From Nephrocerus scutellatus (Eukaryota > Arthropoda > Insecta > Diptera > Pipunculidae): a DNA stretch of 64,000 nucleotides. The stretch covers positions 75,130,816-75,194,815 of the forward strand of contig OX352764.1 in NCBI GenBank assembly GCA_947095585.1, read 5' to 3'. A program made the position numbers and the translations under genes. This document shows positions 11,906 through 23,775 of this stretch, in pieces. The notes beneath the pieces were generated by a model, which did no database searches, was not told where the DNA came from, and worked only from the letters and a program-made list of their open reading frames with translations. Numbering within the stretch: position 1 is the first letter of the stretch; every line of letters begins with the position of its first letter.

Positions 11906-13125
11906 AGCTTAGTTTCGACAGAAATAGGATTATAAAAACAATATAACTATTTTTATTAACAAAGGTTTTTATTAACTGAACTCACATGTGAATTTGATAT
12001 AATTTTCTATTCAGCAAACAAATTGTACTCACTCATTCAATTATCACATAAATATTATTATATGTACTTATCATGAGGAAATTAAGCATTTCATCATCGT
12101 TATTGCCGTATCATCAACTGCTGTTACGGAGCATTGCGTTTCCCAATTTCCCAATTACGAGTATTGTTTTGTGATCGAAATTTAAACGAAATGCGAACAC
12201 ATTGTGTTGTTAATTCAAAAACTGTCCTGGGAAGCAGTAAGCCTCACTTCGTTAGCTTTTCACTGCCAAATAACCTACCTAGATTATTCTGTTGGAATGG
12301 CGTTGCTGATGGTGGGAAGAGAGACCAGGAAATAACTGTTTACTGACTTCAGTATGGGTATATTAACTTTAAAAGAGATTAGCTGTTGCTGGGAGCTTGA
12401 TTTTTCGGTTATTTGTGCACAGAATATACCAACCACCCACCCAACCCTTTATATTTCAATGGAATTATTACATTAAAATGGAAATGTTTGCGCTTCGTTG
12501 AGCTTGAAAGTATAACATATTTGTAGCTATAAAATAACATATGACTGTATTGAAAATAAAATACTACTCGTGTTATATAATTCAACAGTCATAATATTAC
12601 TCGTATGTATGTCGCATAGATAGATTCAGGTTAAATGTTGGCGAACATTTAGATGAGGATTACGAGTACACTCCATAGTATTTAGGTTGTTTCAGTGTGT
12701 AATACATGAATATAATGCATAAGCACTAGTGTCGGAGTCATTTAATTGATGCATCTGACATAACCAAATCAGATTATAAAACAGCTAATTAAAATATCTA
12801 ATCTCATGAATATAATCGGAATTTTAAACAAAAATTTTGATTTTTTTGTGAGTTTAATGTTGAAAATCTGGTCTGAAATTTAATTAATTTTGGTTGAGCT
12901 TCTGTAACTTGCTTTATATGATAAACGATTTTTCATGCATTTTGCCGTACGGTTTTCCACAGTAGAACCTATCACGAATGTTTTTGGTATTCATCTTACT
13001 ATCTATCTTTCGATATGAAGCTATTATAAAAATCAGGACCGAAAGTAAGAGTTAAAGTTTTAAAATAGCCTAATCAAAATTGCATGCTTTAGATTCATTA
13101 CGATTTTAAATTTATTTTAAAAAAA
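11906..13125. other. Unannotated intergenic DNA
   Basis: No gene or known repeat recognised. AT-rich, with only short chance ORFs. Confidence 0.55.
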
Positions 13126-13129
13126 TTAA

Positions 13130-13530
13130 AATTTAAATTTTTCTTGTAATTTCTCTCATCGCAGATACACATGTGTGCAAAATTTGAATAAAATCGAATT
13201 AGTTTTGAAGAAATTCAAATAGTCGCTCCTCGGCCCTATGGCCCTATCACTTCCAAATTTTTACAAAAAGTGTTGTCAACGAAGATTCACATGTGTATAC
13301 AATTTTAGGAAAATCGGGAAAATTTTTTAAATTTGCTTGGCAGCTCGTCGACCCCTAGGCCGGATCCCTTCCAAATCTTTACAAAAAGTGACAACACTTT
13401 TTGTCACCGGATATACAAATGTGTGCAAATTTTCAATAAAATCGGGCTTTTGGAAGTGGGTTAAAAATTGATCGAAAAATTCCACGACAAGCAAACACAC
13501 GGGCACGTGAAGTTAATATAGCGAAATTAA
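13130..13530 (+). repeat. Family A repeat copy
   Basis: Three units (cores CGCAGATACACATGTGTGCA near 13163, ACGAAGATTCACATGTGTAT near 13280 and CCGGATATACAAATGTGTGC near 13407), with the right terminus CACGTGAAGTTAATATAGCG near 13503-13522. Confidence 0.75.
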
Positions 13531-13776
13531 AAGAAACAAGGAAGGAAGAATATAATCGTACGGAACGTGAATTGAAGGGGGTGTTGCGATCTGAAGAACC
13601 TTTTCAAAGATATTGCAATCGAAGGCGAAGTAGCTGCTTCTCTTGCTAACATGTATGGTGTATGCTCGGCCTTTTGAAAATTCCTTGGAGAAAGCACAAA
13701 CCTATAACGACACCCCTAAAAGACCGTTACGGATGCGTCATAATCACAGAGTGAAATAAGCTCAATCGTTCTTTGT

Positions 13777-14905
13777 ATCATCATCATCATCATATCATCA
13801 TCGTCATCATCATTTATCCATGTCATGGGGGCATTCATTCAATCGTCAACAACACGGAATCTCGAAATATGGCTATTGCTTCATCCAGATCGGCTTAAAA
13901 GCCAAACCAATTAGACCAGTAATGGTCCATTGTGATACCACATGTATCAAGAAAATTTTTCCGTCTACTCGTTGAACCATTTGGAGCTTAGTATGAAGCA
14001 CAAGAGCCTACTTATGCCAATATTGGTTAGATCGTTAAGCTAATTGTAAAAGAACGCTCTCATATGGAGCTTACATTTTTGAGAGAGGGCTGGACACGTA
14101 CAGAGAAGGTGGAGAATGGTTTCCTCCTCTTCGTCCATATAGTTTCTGCAGAAGTCGTTAGAAGAAATACCAAGCCTTTCTGTATACTTGTCTATTAGAG
14201 ACAGTGATGACACCTGTTATAGCAGAGATGTGCAATCCTTTTTGAGAGACCAAACACTTGGGACTTTCCAATCCAGCTTGGGCCAGATCTGTTAGTCACT
14301 ATATAAGTTGTTCCGTCTGACCCACCTACGGTTTTTTTTTTGCTAGAATCCCGCTTTGGCACATGTAGCAATTTGTATTGTGTATAGTCTGTGTTGACTG
14401 GTGAAATCCTGATTGAATTTAGAACAAGTGACCGATTTCATTAATGGTATACTGGGAGAATTCATTGAGGCGGATAGGCGTACTAGCAGCTACTTGTCTA
14501 CTTAAAATTCGAGTGGCGTATGGTTGAACGGATTGTCTAGTACAGCGGAGGGATTTGTATGAAGTGCTCCGCTCATACATAACAAGCTTTTGGACTTTGC
14601 TTGTCCCGATTTACTGTTTTTTTTACGGCCATACCATACATCCACACCGTATAGGAGTGTAAGCCTTACTACCGCCGTATATACCCAATGATTGATATAG
14701 GGTAAAAGACCCCATTTGTTTCGAATAACTTTTTGGAATGAGAAGAGTGTCACTGTGGCTTTACGAACTGTTTCTTGTATATTTGGTTTCCAACTTAGCT
14801 TGCTATCCAGAATAAGACCAAGATACTTGTCTTTATCAGAGAAAGTTAAGCTTGTACCCTTAATAGAAGGAGGGTCAACAAGATGATAAGTTAAGTTTTG
14901 TTGGG
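13777..14905 (-). mobile_element. LOA/I-like non-LTR retrotransposon, 3' part
   Basis: Minus strand: DKYLGLILDSKLSWKPNIQE near 14840, then VTLFSFQKVIRNKWGLLPYI, NHWVYTAVVRLTLLYGVDVW (RT thumb), and near 14160 a cysteine-histidine knuckle (FCRNYMDEEEETILHLLCTC). It ends with TGATGA-type repeats near 13777-13815, a common 3' tail of such elements. The RNase H region expected between thumb and knuckle is not recognisable. Confidence 0.7.
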
Positions 14906-15234
14906 GTTTGCTCCTAAATCACAACGACCTGCCCATCTCGTTAGTTAGTTAACTAGACGGTAGAGCATGAGTCTGCTCCATCTAACACTGAGGACATTTC
15001 AAATGCAATTAAAAAATTATAATGCAATAAAACTCCCGGTTATGACAACTTATCACCTAAGCTTTTTATATACATTCGCCCAGTTCAGTCATTAGCACTA
15101 AAGCTAGTTGTAGTTGTCATTATTTGGATTTACAAAAATTTCTGCAAAAAACCTCTGCCGGTTCAGATTTAAAGCCGTTTTCATCCAGTTTGGCATCCCT
15201 AAATGTAAATGTTAGGTATCCTTCCTATCAAATT

Positions 15235-15450
15235 CTACAAAACTTCAATTCTCCGTTAGACTTTCTCTCGAATGGGGCTAAGCTGTCTGAGTGATTTTTG
15301 CTAAGGACCTAAGTCCCAGATTTTATCTTAAGTACTATTATGACCATTGCCTTATACACCGGCAACTTGGATGTTTTAGGTAAGTTCCTGGATTTGAAGT
15401 ACCTTGAAGGAATAAATTGGACTTTGTTGGCTTTAAGTAATCGTCCACGT
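15235..15450 (-). pseudogene. RTE reverse-transcriptase thumb remnant
   Basis: Minus strand reads SKLPVYKAMVIIVL, then VLSKNHSDSLAPFERK, matching SKLLVYKTMVIPVLIYYGSE and VLSKKHSDLLAAFERKV of the 28190 element. Just downstream on the plus strand, YYADDICLKSH at 15613-15650 resembles the catalytic box of another element. Confidence 0.55.
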
Positions 15451-15981
15451 ATTTCAGCTGCTATCTGTTACCGGGTGCTACGAACCGAGATAGATAATGG
15501 ATTGCACTGCCTAAAATTTGCACTCCATTTTGTTATGTTATGTTATGTTAGACTTGGCCACCTTTCTAAGATGCGTCACTTGGAGAACTTAAGACAATCT
15601 AGTGCCTCTATCAATGACTCAATGATTATTACTACGCTGACGACATCTGTCTCAAATCACATACATTCGCCGTAATTTAGAGACTGTTTAAAAATGCGTA
15701 ACAAAGTGGTTAAAGGTTCAAATAAGAGCGTATATAACTTTTTTCATAATTGTATTGATTTGGCGTGGCGGTTGTGAATTTGAATTTTTACATTTTTAAA
15801 CTTTTGGATTGTTTTGTGACGAAAAATTTAAAATGTCACAGCAACAAATTCTGAGCCTTAGCATTTGTAATTTTGGAAATCTGTATTTAATCTTAATTTA
15901 GTTTAGCAATAAAAGTTTTGAAATCTACTAAAATGTTTTAAATTCCATATACCAATCCATGACAATTGCGATGAGCAGTGG

Positions 15982-15987
<6 letters not shown>

Positions 15988-16040
<53 letters not shown>
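15988..16040. repeat. (TA)n microsatellite
   Basis: About 23 consecutive TA units, then GTATATGGGG. Confidence 0.97.
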
Positions 16041-17030
16041 GGGGAGCTGTTGGCCCTGTTATAATTGTTTTGTTAACAATTATTACAATATGTCTAGAAA
16101 ATGTACATCAAGCAGTACAAAACATTAAGTGGAGCGTCAATCGTTTTGGTACGAGATGTTCTTTTTATCGTCCTTTGTTTATTCGCAACGTCACCTTCCA
16201 TATTCCACTTTACACGCCATAAAACCATTTCAATTGCCCGATGCAACGCAGTGTACATGAACAACACAAAACGACAACATAAGTCAACAGCATACAGCAT
16301 AACATTATCAACAAAAGGGATCAACGCCAGCCAGGAGAAAATTACCATAACACTCTGGAAGAAAAACGAGGCATCCACTTAACACTCGACAATATAATAA
16401 ATGTAAAAGAGTTTATTTCATTTCAGCCTTATTTAATGTTGTTTGTCACTTCATTTTGCTTTCGCTTTTCCCTCTCCATGTTTGCAAAATTACATAAAGT
16501 AAATATGTACCCAGGGATTTGTGGCGTGCTCGAATGGGCATTTCCTGTGGGACGATTGTGAACTCAAAGGATGTTTCGTTCGTATGGTAGCATTTCGTAT
16601 AGTATGCCAGCGAACAAGGTTATACTGATTTAAGTCAGTTGTATTGTGTTGCATCGGTAGAAGTTACATTATTTATGTTACCTAAGTAAGTATGACCGAG
16701 ATAATCGATGCATCAAAATACCTGTGTTCTTGGACAGGCAAAAATACAATTCAGTTTTCACTCAGTACTCACCCACAAAACTTTAAAAGCAAAGCTTGGC
16801 TTTGAAGTTAGAATTGTTATTAGCTTATAAGTTAGTCATAAACACACAAAAAAAATTAAATTAAATTTATCCATTAAAAAAATATTATCGGGAACTCCTA
16901 AGTTACATCAAAAGGAGTACTCTCTTCTATAAGTTAAATCTTATTTTAATATTAATTTACTCACAATATTTTAAAAAGCATTTCCAAAAATTTCTCAACT
17001 AGAAATTATTTAAAGCAACAAGCTAAGAAC
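16041..17030. other. Unannotated intergenic DNA
   Basis: Overlapping ORFs of 93-94 codons on both strands at 16094-16382 have no recognisable domain. The two strands being open together suggests an unusual composition rather than a gene. Nothing else seen. Confidence 0.5.
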
Positions 17031-17032
17031 TA

Positions 17033-17225
17033 AACAACCAACCCATAAAAATTTATCGGAGATACGCATGTGTGCAGTTTGAATAAAATTAAGTTAATTT
17101 TTAAAGAAATTATATGGGAGTTCTTTGGTCCTGATGCGCGATCACTTCAAAATTTACAAAAAGTCTTGTCCATAGAAGATACACATGCGTATAAAATTTA
17201 AATTTCGTGTAAATTTTGTAAAATA
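17033..17225 (+). repeat. Family A repeat copy, left end
   Basis: Left terminus AACAACCAACCCATAAAAAT near 17033, then cores TCGGAGATACGCATGTGTGC (17056) and CCATAGAAGATACACATGCG (17170). The right terminus is missing; the copy runs into the minisatellite. Confidence 0.7.
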
Positions 17226-17239
17226 TATTGTAATATATT

Positions 17240-17513
17240 TAAAATATATTAAAAATAACCCAAAAAGAACCTCAAAAGGTTTCCTAAGACCATCAAAAGA
17301 CTCGAAAAAGACATTCAAAGAAATCCCAAAGGACCACAAAAAAAACTTCCAAAATACTTCCCAAAATACCCCTAACACATTTCCAAAAGAACCCCAAATA
17401 CCCATAAAAGAAAGGGTAAGAAGAAAGAATTTTTAAAGACAAAAAGGCCTCTCAAAATACTTCCAAAATACCTCCTAAAAACCCCAAAGTACTCCAAAAA
17501 GTCCCATGAACAC
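17240..17513 (-). repeat. TCTTTTGGGG-type minisatellite, opposite strand, left block
   Basis: Purine/A-rich units on the plus strand such as CCCAAAAAGAACCTCAAAAG and CCATCAAAAGACTCG, the complement of the array at 7840-8205. Interrupted at 17514 by a SINE; continues at 17794. Confidence 0.78.
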
Positions 17514-17793
17514 TCTGAGTGGAAGTGCACATGGCTACTGAGCAGGAGGTTCGTGGTTCGAATCCTAGTAACACCAAAAGAATTTTTCATGGTGTCTCAC
17601 CTCTCGCGAATGAGTGACAAACGTTCCGAGAGTAATATCTTGTCACGGAAGGCTTTTCAATTCACCATTCGGATCCGGCCTTAAATTGTAGGTCCCTTCC
17701 ATTTGTGTCCAAAAATATACATGCTCAACACAAATTGTCGCGACAAGCTAGGCCTTGGACCGCAATGGTCTGTCGCGCCGAATATTATTATTA
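17514..17793 (+). repeat. tRNA-derived SINE inserted in the minisatellite
   Basis: B box GGTTCGAATCC (perfect consensus) at 17555-17565, preceded by GCACATGGCTACTGAGCAGG; the A box is degenerate (CTCTGAGTGG at 17514-17523). Body and 3' end match the other copies, finishing CGCCGAATATTATTATT. Purine-rich minisatellite sequence lies on both sides, so the SINE appears to have landed inside the array. Confidence 0.8.
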
Positions 17794-17985
17794 AAAGACC
17801 ATTTAAAGACCCATTAAAATACTCCAAAAACACCAAAAAACGTCCGCAAAACACGTAAAAATACCTAAATACCAACAAAAGGTTCAAACCACTCCAAAAT
17901 GACCCCCAAGTACTCCAAAAAGACAACCCAAACACCATCAAAAGACTCCAAGAAGACTCTTAAAAAACCACAAAAAGACCGCCAA
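17794..17985 (-). repeat. TCTTTTGGGG-type minisatellite, opposite strand, right block
   Basis: Continuation after the SINE: AAAGACCATTTAAAGACCCA, ACTCCAAAAACACC and ACTCCAAAAAGACAACCCAA. Same unit type as the left block. Confidence 0.75.
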
Positions 17986-19309
17986 CTTACAACCACGATG
18001 TTGAAAAGCGTTTGTTGGTTTGTGTACTGGATATTGGGTTGAACAGCACTGCGTACCCGACAGTGAAAAAATTAACACATGTCGAACTTTCGTAACGCTC
18101 TCTAATTCAACCTCAGCTAAACGCTCCAAGAGAAATATAATTTCAAAAAGAAAAATGTTGAAAACAAACATCGTTTTATTGAAATCATAATCAACAAATA
18201 GCCGTGCTTTTCAAAAAGTTAATTAATAGAGCTAACAGCTGAAGGTGTCACCGCATCTCCGCTTAAACAGCCGTATTCATTGTAAGCAACGCCTGAAGGC
18301 AACTTATTTGCTTTTAGGAGATTCCGGCACTTTCTTGTTTGTGCTTTTACCATTGCTGTATTATTAGGATTTATTCCTTCCTTCATTCTTGGGGTTTCCT
18401 ACAGTGAATTTTTGCGCCAGGGGGAACGATTGTTGCTTCAGAACCACCAGTGACGAACGACAATTGTTCTGCTCTTTAACTGTAAACATGGTAGCATTCT
18501 GCTCATGTGTTCAACTTGGGCATAACTCTAATGTTCCAATGTGTTATTTACGTTGTTGGAACCTTGTTTTATTTTTCTCTTTATTTTTTGCTCATGTCAT
18601 TTGCATGGCAGAAGGTGCAACACGGTCATATGACCTACTTATAACCAGCGATTTTCTATTTGATGTAACACAATAAAAGTGAGTGGAAATGTCCTTGAGT
18701 AAGCGTTTTTCCGTAACACATTAAGTAACGCACCACTTGTCTATTCAGACATTTGAATAGACAAGAGTAATTTCAAGAAGTTGGACCTTTAAGTCTTGCA
18801 TACGATTGAACAACTGCTATAACTGTAAGCTACAGAGCGTGGTTTGTATTGTTGTCGGGAGCGTGACGAGCTGTTGAAGATGGACATTATTTTTTTTGTT
18901 CGCACATAATGACACATTCATGAAATATGTAAATATTTGCCATACATCATGAATTCATATGCAAAGATCCTGTTAAATACTCGGCGCAAATGTCCTACTG
19001 ACAATGGAATTTTTTTATGGAAAGATTTAATTTTTTTGCATTTTTGCAGATGCTTTGTGTTCTTCATTTTACAAAGCTTTTATATTCATCAGCTGCATCC
19101 GCATCGTTCCATGCCGGTTAGCAGTGGAAACTGTAATGTATGCGGTTGATGCAGCAAAATGAGGGTTGGTTCAGCCAGTCGTTCGTGCATGACATAGTGA
19201 AAAAGTAGCAATATGATACTTTTAAGTTTTTACTTCTTTATATTTTTTGCAAAAGCTCTTAGTTTTACTTTGTTGCTTTGTTTACATCAATCGACGATGA
19301 TGAAGTCAA
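17986..19309. other. Unannotated intergenic DNA
   Basis: Contains ORFs of 70-95 codons without recognisable domains (for example 18389-18676). No repeat family recognised. Confidence 0.5.
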
Positions 19310-20600
19310 TACATAGGGTGCCGTAAATGTTTTTAGAAAATGGTAATACTAGTGTTTTCTGATACAAATCTCTATGTCAATAAAAAAGTTTAACATTTTC
19401 GGGGGTTATGTTTCTCAAAAGTAATCTATCGATTCGCATCGCAACATTGTTTTTTATTTACTTGAAAAATTGAATTCAATGAAAAAATTGGAATTATCGC
19501 GTGAAAATTTTCGTGATGATTTTTTACAATTTTCGAAAGGGGCAAACTCAACCACAGTGCTTCGAATCACTTCATTAGACTTTTGGCGACGAAGCACCAT
19601 CCTTGGCTAGTGGTTATAATTGGTGCAATGATTTTAAACGCGAACGACTTTCACTGAAACACGAACCTCGTGAATATCGTCCAAAAACGGCTGTTGTGCC
19701 AGAAAGCATCGATGCTGTGAGAAAACTGATTGAAGAAGATCGTCATGTCACTTATCGGGATATAGAGGAATGCTAGGCATTAGTAACACCAGCGTATATT
19801 CGATTTTACATGAACATTAAAAGGTGCGGAAGCTATGTGCACGTGGGTTTCCACATTTTTTGACAGACACACAAAAAAAGGTTCGTGTCGATTGGTGCCG
19901 TCAAATATGCTTGAAAAATTCGTTGAAGGTACTTCCAAAAACCTATACAATATCGTGACAGGTAATGAGTCATGGATATTTGCGCATGAGCCGGGAAGTA
20001 AAGGGCAATCGACTGTTTGGGGCTTCCAATTCAAAGAAAAACCAACAAAAGTTGTGCAAGCTCGGAGCGTTGGAAAGCAAATGGTAGCGTGTTTCTTCAC
20101 GAAAACCGGTTATGTGGCTACCATGGCTCTTGAAAATCAAAAGACATTAAATTCATCTTGGTACACGACTATTTGTTTGCCTGAGGTTTTCAACAAATTG
20201 AGAGAAAACAACCCAAAACGGCGAATCATTTTCCATCACGATAATGCGAGCTCACACACATCACATCAAACAAGCGAGTATTTGAGCACTCAAACGATCG
20301 AATTGATGGGTCCTTACAGCCCCGACTTGGCACCCAATGACTTCTTTCTGTTCCCAACAATCAAAGATATAATGCGTTGCCAACGATTTTTATCGCCTGA
20401 AAAAGTGGTTGAAGCGTACAAAAACCATGATTTGAAGCTATCATCTTTGGACCGGAAAAAGTATTTCGATAAATGGTTTGAGTCTATTCAAAAGTGTATT
20501 GACCTTTAAGACGAACATTTTGAAAAGCAATAAAGCAATTTTTAATGAAAAATTTGAATTTTTTATTACCTTTTATATAGACTTTTACGTCACCCTCGTA
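19310..20600 (+). mobile_element. mariner transposon with both ends, inactivated
   Basis: About 1.29 kb, the usual mariner length. The right end reads ACTTTTACGTCACCCTCGTA and the left end TACATAGGGTGCCGTAAATG, imperfect inverted repeats bounded by TA at 19310-19311 and 20599-20600. It encloses a degenerate transposase gene on the plus strand. It lies 2.6 kb downstream of the DIP gene's 3' end. Confidence 0.85.
19479..20509 (+). pseudogene. mariner transposase pseudogene
   Basis: A mariner transposase: N-terminal start MKKLELSRENFRDDFLQFSK, then frameshifts, RPKTAVVPES, IEEDRHVTYRDIEE, a TAG near 19773, and a long open stretch of 224 codons from 19835 to 20509 covering the catalytic core. 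In that core the first catalytic Asp is replaced by Asn: VTGNESWIF, codon AAT at 19964-19966, where the family has GDESWIY. The second Asp is present (HHDNASSH) and the third is present (SPDLAPNDFF), but two residues are missing before PYSPD (near 20308-20312), so the spacing is 32 instead of the family's 34. It therefore cannot be active, even though its C-terminal half reads open. Confidence 0.88.
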
Positions 20601-21720
20601 TTACATTTAACAACTAATTGTTAAATTATCGGAAAAATAAATGCATACGTATATAATTTTAAAAAATACTTATATATTTTAGTTTTCTGTGTGGTATCAT
20701 AAATTTTTTGACTCTACAACTAGGGCGGGATTATTGCCATCCAACGGTCCAATTACAAGCCGATGATATCGTGCTTGGTATTTTTAAGCTCCTCTCGATG
20801 AAGCCATGTTCTGATCGCTGTCATATTGCATAAATCCACGATCCAAATCAAATTTGTGAAATCTTATTATAATTTGTATTTGTTAGACCGTAATGCTTTT
20901 CATAATGATGTTGATATTGACTGAGCTTTGATTTTCATCAAAAACGTGTTCTCTCATATCTTGTAATGCTTTTAAAATATAATTTAGTTTAAAATCCCTA
21001 AACCGCTTATTTTCCTATTAGGCTACAGTCTACACTATAGAACATATTTTAAACCTTGCTTTGTTAACAGCTTTTGAGACAAAAAGAAATATTTTGTGAT
21101 ATATATTTTTTTGTATCATCTTAAAAACGGAATCTTTTTGATAAAATTCAACGGATTTGTTCTTTTTATTTCGTTTTACTACAAGAGTCATGCGAAAGGA
21201 TTGTTTGAGCTTATTTTCTAGAATCCAATACAAAAGTTTACTATTGAGTTATTATTTGCATGCATTTCCTAGGTCTTTCCTTTGTGGAAGAAAATTATCA
21301 AGGCACCTATTGCTGGTGAAAAGACGATCACTGTTTTATTTTATAAACATTGAAGAGAGTCAGGAGACTATAACCAAAACTGCACAGCATTTCTATTATT
21401 TTAATTTACTACAGATAATAATACCAAAGCTAGACTCAAACTATAAACTGAACTATTCATCTCTTATAATCTTAAGAGAAATTCATTAATTCAAAACTAA
21501 TAGCTTCGTAATCAGTCAACACCTCTGTACTTTAAGGTTTAAAAATTAGTAAATGATAAATTCGACATAATATTCAATGTGTGAAATACAATGGGTTGCC
21601 TTAAGTGCAATTGCGATTAGGTAAGCTTAAACCGCAATATGCATTAATATCAACAACTGTATGTAAATAGTTCATGCCAGTAGCGTACTTTATCTCTTAA
21701 TATAAATAATTGACGCCACA
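20601..21720. other. Unannotated intergenic DNA
   Basis: Very AT-rich. A 110-codon ORF at 21157-21489 shows no domain. Nothing else supported. Confidence 0.5.
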
Positions 21721-21721
21721 T

Positions 21722-21965
21722 AAAGATGTGGTTTATGACGTAGCTTCTCGGGACCATTTGTGTTGCGCCTTGTATATTTTTGCACACAAATGGAAGGGAT
21801 CTATAATTATTAAGTCATATCCTATTGGCAATTTGAGAAGCTTATCCTGACAGTTAATACTCTTGGACGTTTTTAAGACATTCGCGAAAGATGAGACCGT
21901 GAAAAAAGGTTTTGGTGTTTTTCTTAGGTTTCAACGCCGAACCTTAGCTCAATAGTCCCACCCAC
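21722..21965 (-). repeat. tRNA-derived SINE, diverged minus-strand copy
   Basis: On the minus strand: AACACCAAAACC near 21930, TTTTTTCACGGTCTCATCTT, TCGCGAATGTC, then CCCTTCCATTTGTGTGCAAA near 21800, and CACAAATGGTCCCGAGAAGC. The order matches the plus-strand copies. The B box is degraded, and the copy is the most diverged of the four. Confidence 0.62.
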
Positions 21966-23097
21966 CAACATCTTTGTGCAAGAGCCTACAATTACAACTA
22001 AAAATAGGCGGGAATATGGCTAAAGAGTGGAGAGTAATAGATGAACACTCTTCTTTGGATCACCTGCTACTCGGACTGCCTTTTGAAATCATAGACATCA
22101 TAATGGAAAATGCTAATAATAAGGAGATCCTTAACCCCCGGCAGGGTTAATTAGGGAATAAAAAAAATGAATTAAGAAACAGCCAAACAGCCCAACAGAC
22201 AAGCCATTGTCATTCGTTGTCAATGTGATCTTGTGGTTCTGATGTGAGTACCGGTAGAAATTGCTACTAGAATTGGATTTAAATTCTTTAAAACTAATGT
22301 TTTTTTTCGCAAGCTTAAAAAGTATCTACCCGATGTTGAATGGAAGTAGTTTGGTTTAAAAAATTAAGATGATGAAAAGATTAAAACGGTTACACATACA
22401 ATTACTTGAACGATTTCCTTTATTAAAAATTGTAAATTTTCTGCAATGAAAAGTTGTTTACATAATACATTTTTGATTGACTAAAAATATATTTTCAATA
22501 AACCCCAAAAACCACAGAATTTATCAAAGTATATTTGCTTTGTTTCATGTTGAACATAAATTTTTTTATCTTATAGCGATATTTACAAATTTGCTTCAAG
22601 TTTTATAGATTTATATTTTACAAAGATAATGGAACAAGCCTGATATGAGTTAACCTTAGCCTATGTGTGGCTTTAAGTAGTTTACAACTATACATACAAT
22701 TACTGAAGTATTGTTTTCAAAAACTACAATTTATATGTAATATTTTTTATTTACACTATTAGATTTGGTTCCTTTTTATTTTACATACACAAAAGCCATG
22801 TCTAGCAGGTTAAAATTGATTTCGAGAAGAATCCTTACAAAAGATTAATAAACTAAACTGAAATCAATAATAATTTTTTATTTTTAGACAATAACAAAAA
22901 TAGGAAAACAATGAAAGCGTTTCAGGTTTTATTCAACATTTTTAATAATATATTTCCAAGAGAAAAACTTCGATTCTCTTTTAATATTCTTAATGAACTC
23001 TTATGTATAGTTTTGTTTCTATGTTTTATTGCGATGGATTATACGAGTATATACTACGAGTATATTTTAAATATTAATGTATACCCTATATCCTACA
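21966..23097. other. Downstream flank of the DIP gene, possible 3' UTR
   Basis: AT-rich with no repeats recognised. The part nearest 23240 may be DIP 3' UTR; several AATAAA motifs on the minus strand could serve as ends. Confidence 0.45.
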
Positions 23098-23103
23098 TTT
23101 TAT
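23098..23103 (-). promoter_or_regulatory. Candidate poly(A) signal of the DIP gene
   Basis: AATAAA on the minus strand about 140 bp past the TGA of the terminal DIP exon. Other AATAAA copies follow near 23025 and 22930, as expected by chance in AT-rich DNA, so the site used is not certain. Confidence 0.35.
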
Positions 23104-23239
23104 TAACATAATATTTTTCGTAGAATATTGGTAGCCCTACATTATTCTATTTGTGTTTGGTTCAAAGCCTATTATTACAACATTATTATGCCTTACATTT
23201 TTTAATTAGAGATTAACATTTCCATCTTATTTCACGGTT

Positions 23240-23775
23240 TCATCTTTTTGTTCGGTACATCCACAACGACATCGAAGACGGTGCCGTTAATGAGCCAGCT
23301 GACGGTGCGCCAAATATGTGCCCTCGCATTAAATGTATGGTGATTAAATTTGAAAGAACTGTCAAAAAAATTAGGATGATAATTTCTAAATTTATCAAGG
23401 ATAGGGTTGCTAAATTGACGAGGGTGATGATGGTGTTGCTGGATTGCCAAAGATATTTTCTGATTTCGGTCCAAACGATGGAAAATTTTGAGGACGCACA
23501 TCGCTTTTTTATCTGTCCAATAATTTGATGCTGATGATGGTGTTTGTTACTACTTATGTTGTTGGTCGTTATCCTAGTCTCGTGTGGATTACTCCTAATT
23601 CCTGATTTGAACATTCTAATAGGCATTGCTGTGGGTAAATAACTCGATAAACGGTCGTATACGTGAAATTTAATCCAATATATTAAGCTGTGCAGCATAT
23701 TTTGGCGTCCCAGTGCGACTGCTGAATTGTGAAAAGCTCCTGGTGGATTACGAACTGGCGGTTGACTGTTGTCTC
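23240..23775 (-). CDS. DIP-theta: DIP exon i: C-terminal tail and stop
   Basis: 536 coding nt, acceptor taactcacag, ending TGA. Starts GDNSQPPVRNPPGAFHNSAV, which continues the DIP linker, then a basic, histidine-containing stretch (KHHHQHQ), then a strongly hydrophobic run (ITLVNLATLSLINLEIIILI and onward through LTVLSNLITIHL), and a short polar tail ending MYRTKR. DIPs are membrane-attached, often by GPI. Here about 26 residues follow the hydrophobic run, which is long for a GPI signal, so a transmembrane anchor or a minor-isoform end is possible. Start and stop are firm; conservation beyond the first 20 residues is not obvious to me. Confidence 0.85.

Noticed and set aside
15340..15675. 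111-codon ORF on the plus strand
   Set aside because: It overlaps a minus-strand RTE relic and a separate YADD fragment in another frame.
21157..21489. 110-codon ORF
   Set aside because: No domain recognised and no neighbouring exons or splice-site support.
23240..23698. The 152-codon ORF as a standalone protein
   Set aside because: The frame is open upstream to a good acceptor at 23775 and continues the DIP linker, so it is the terminal exon.
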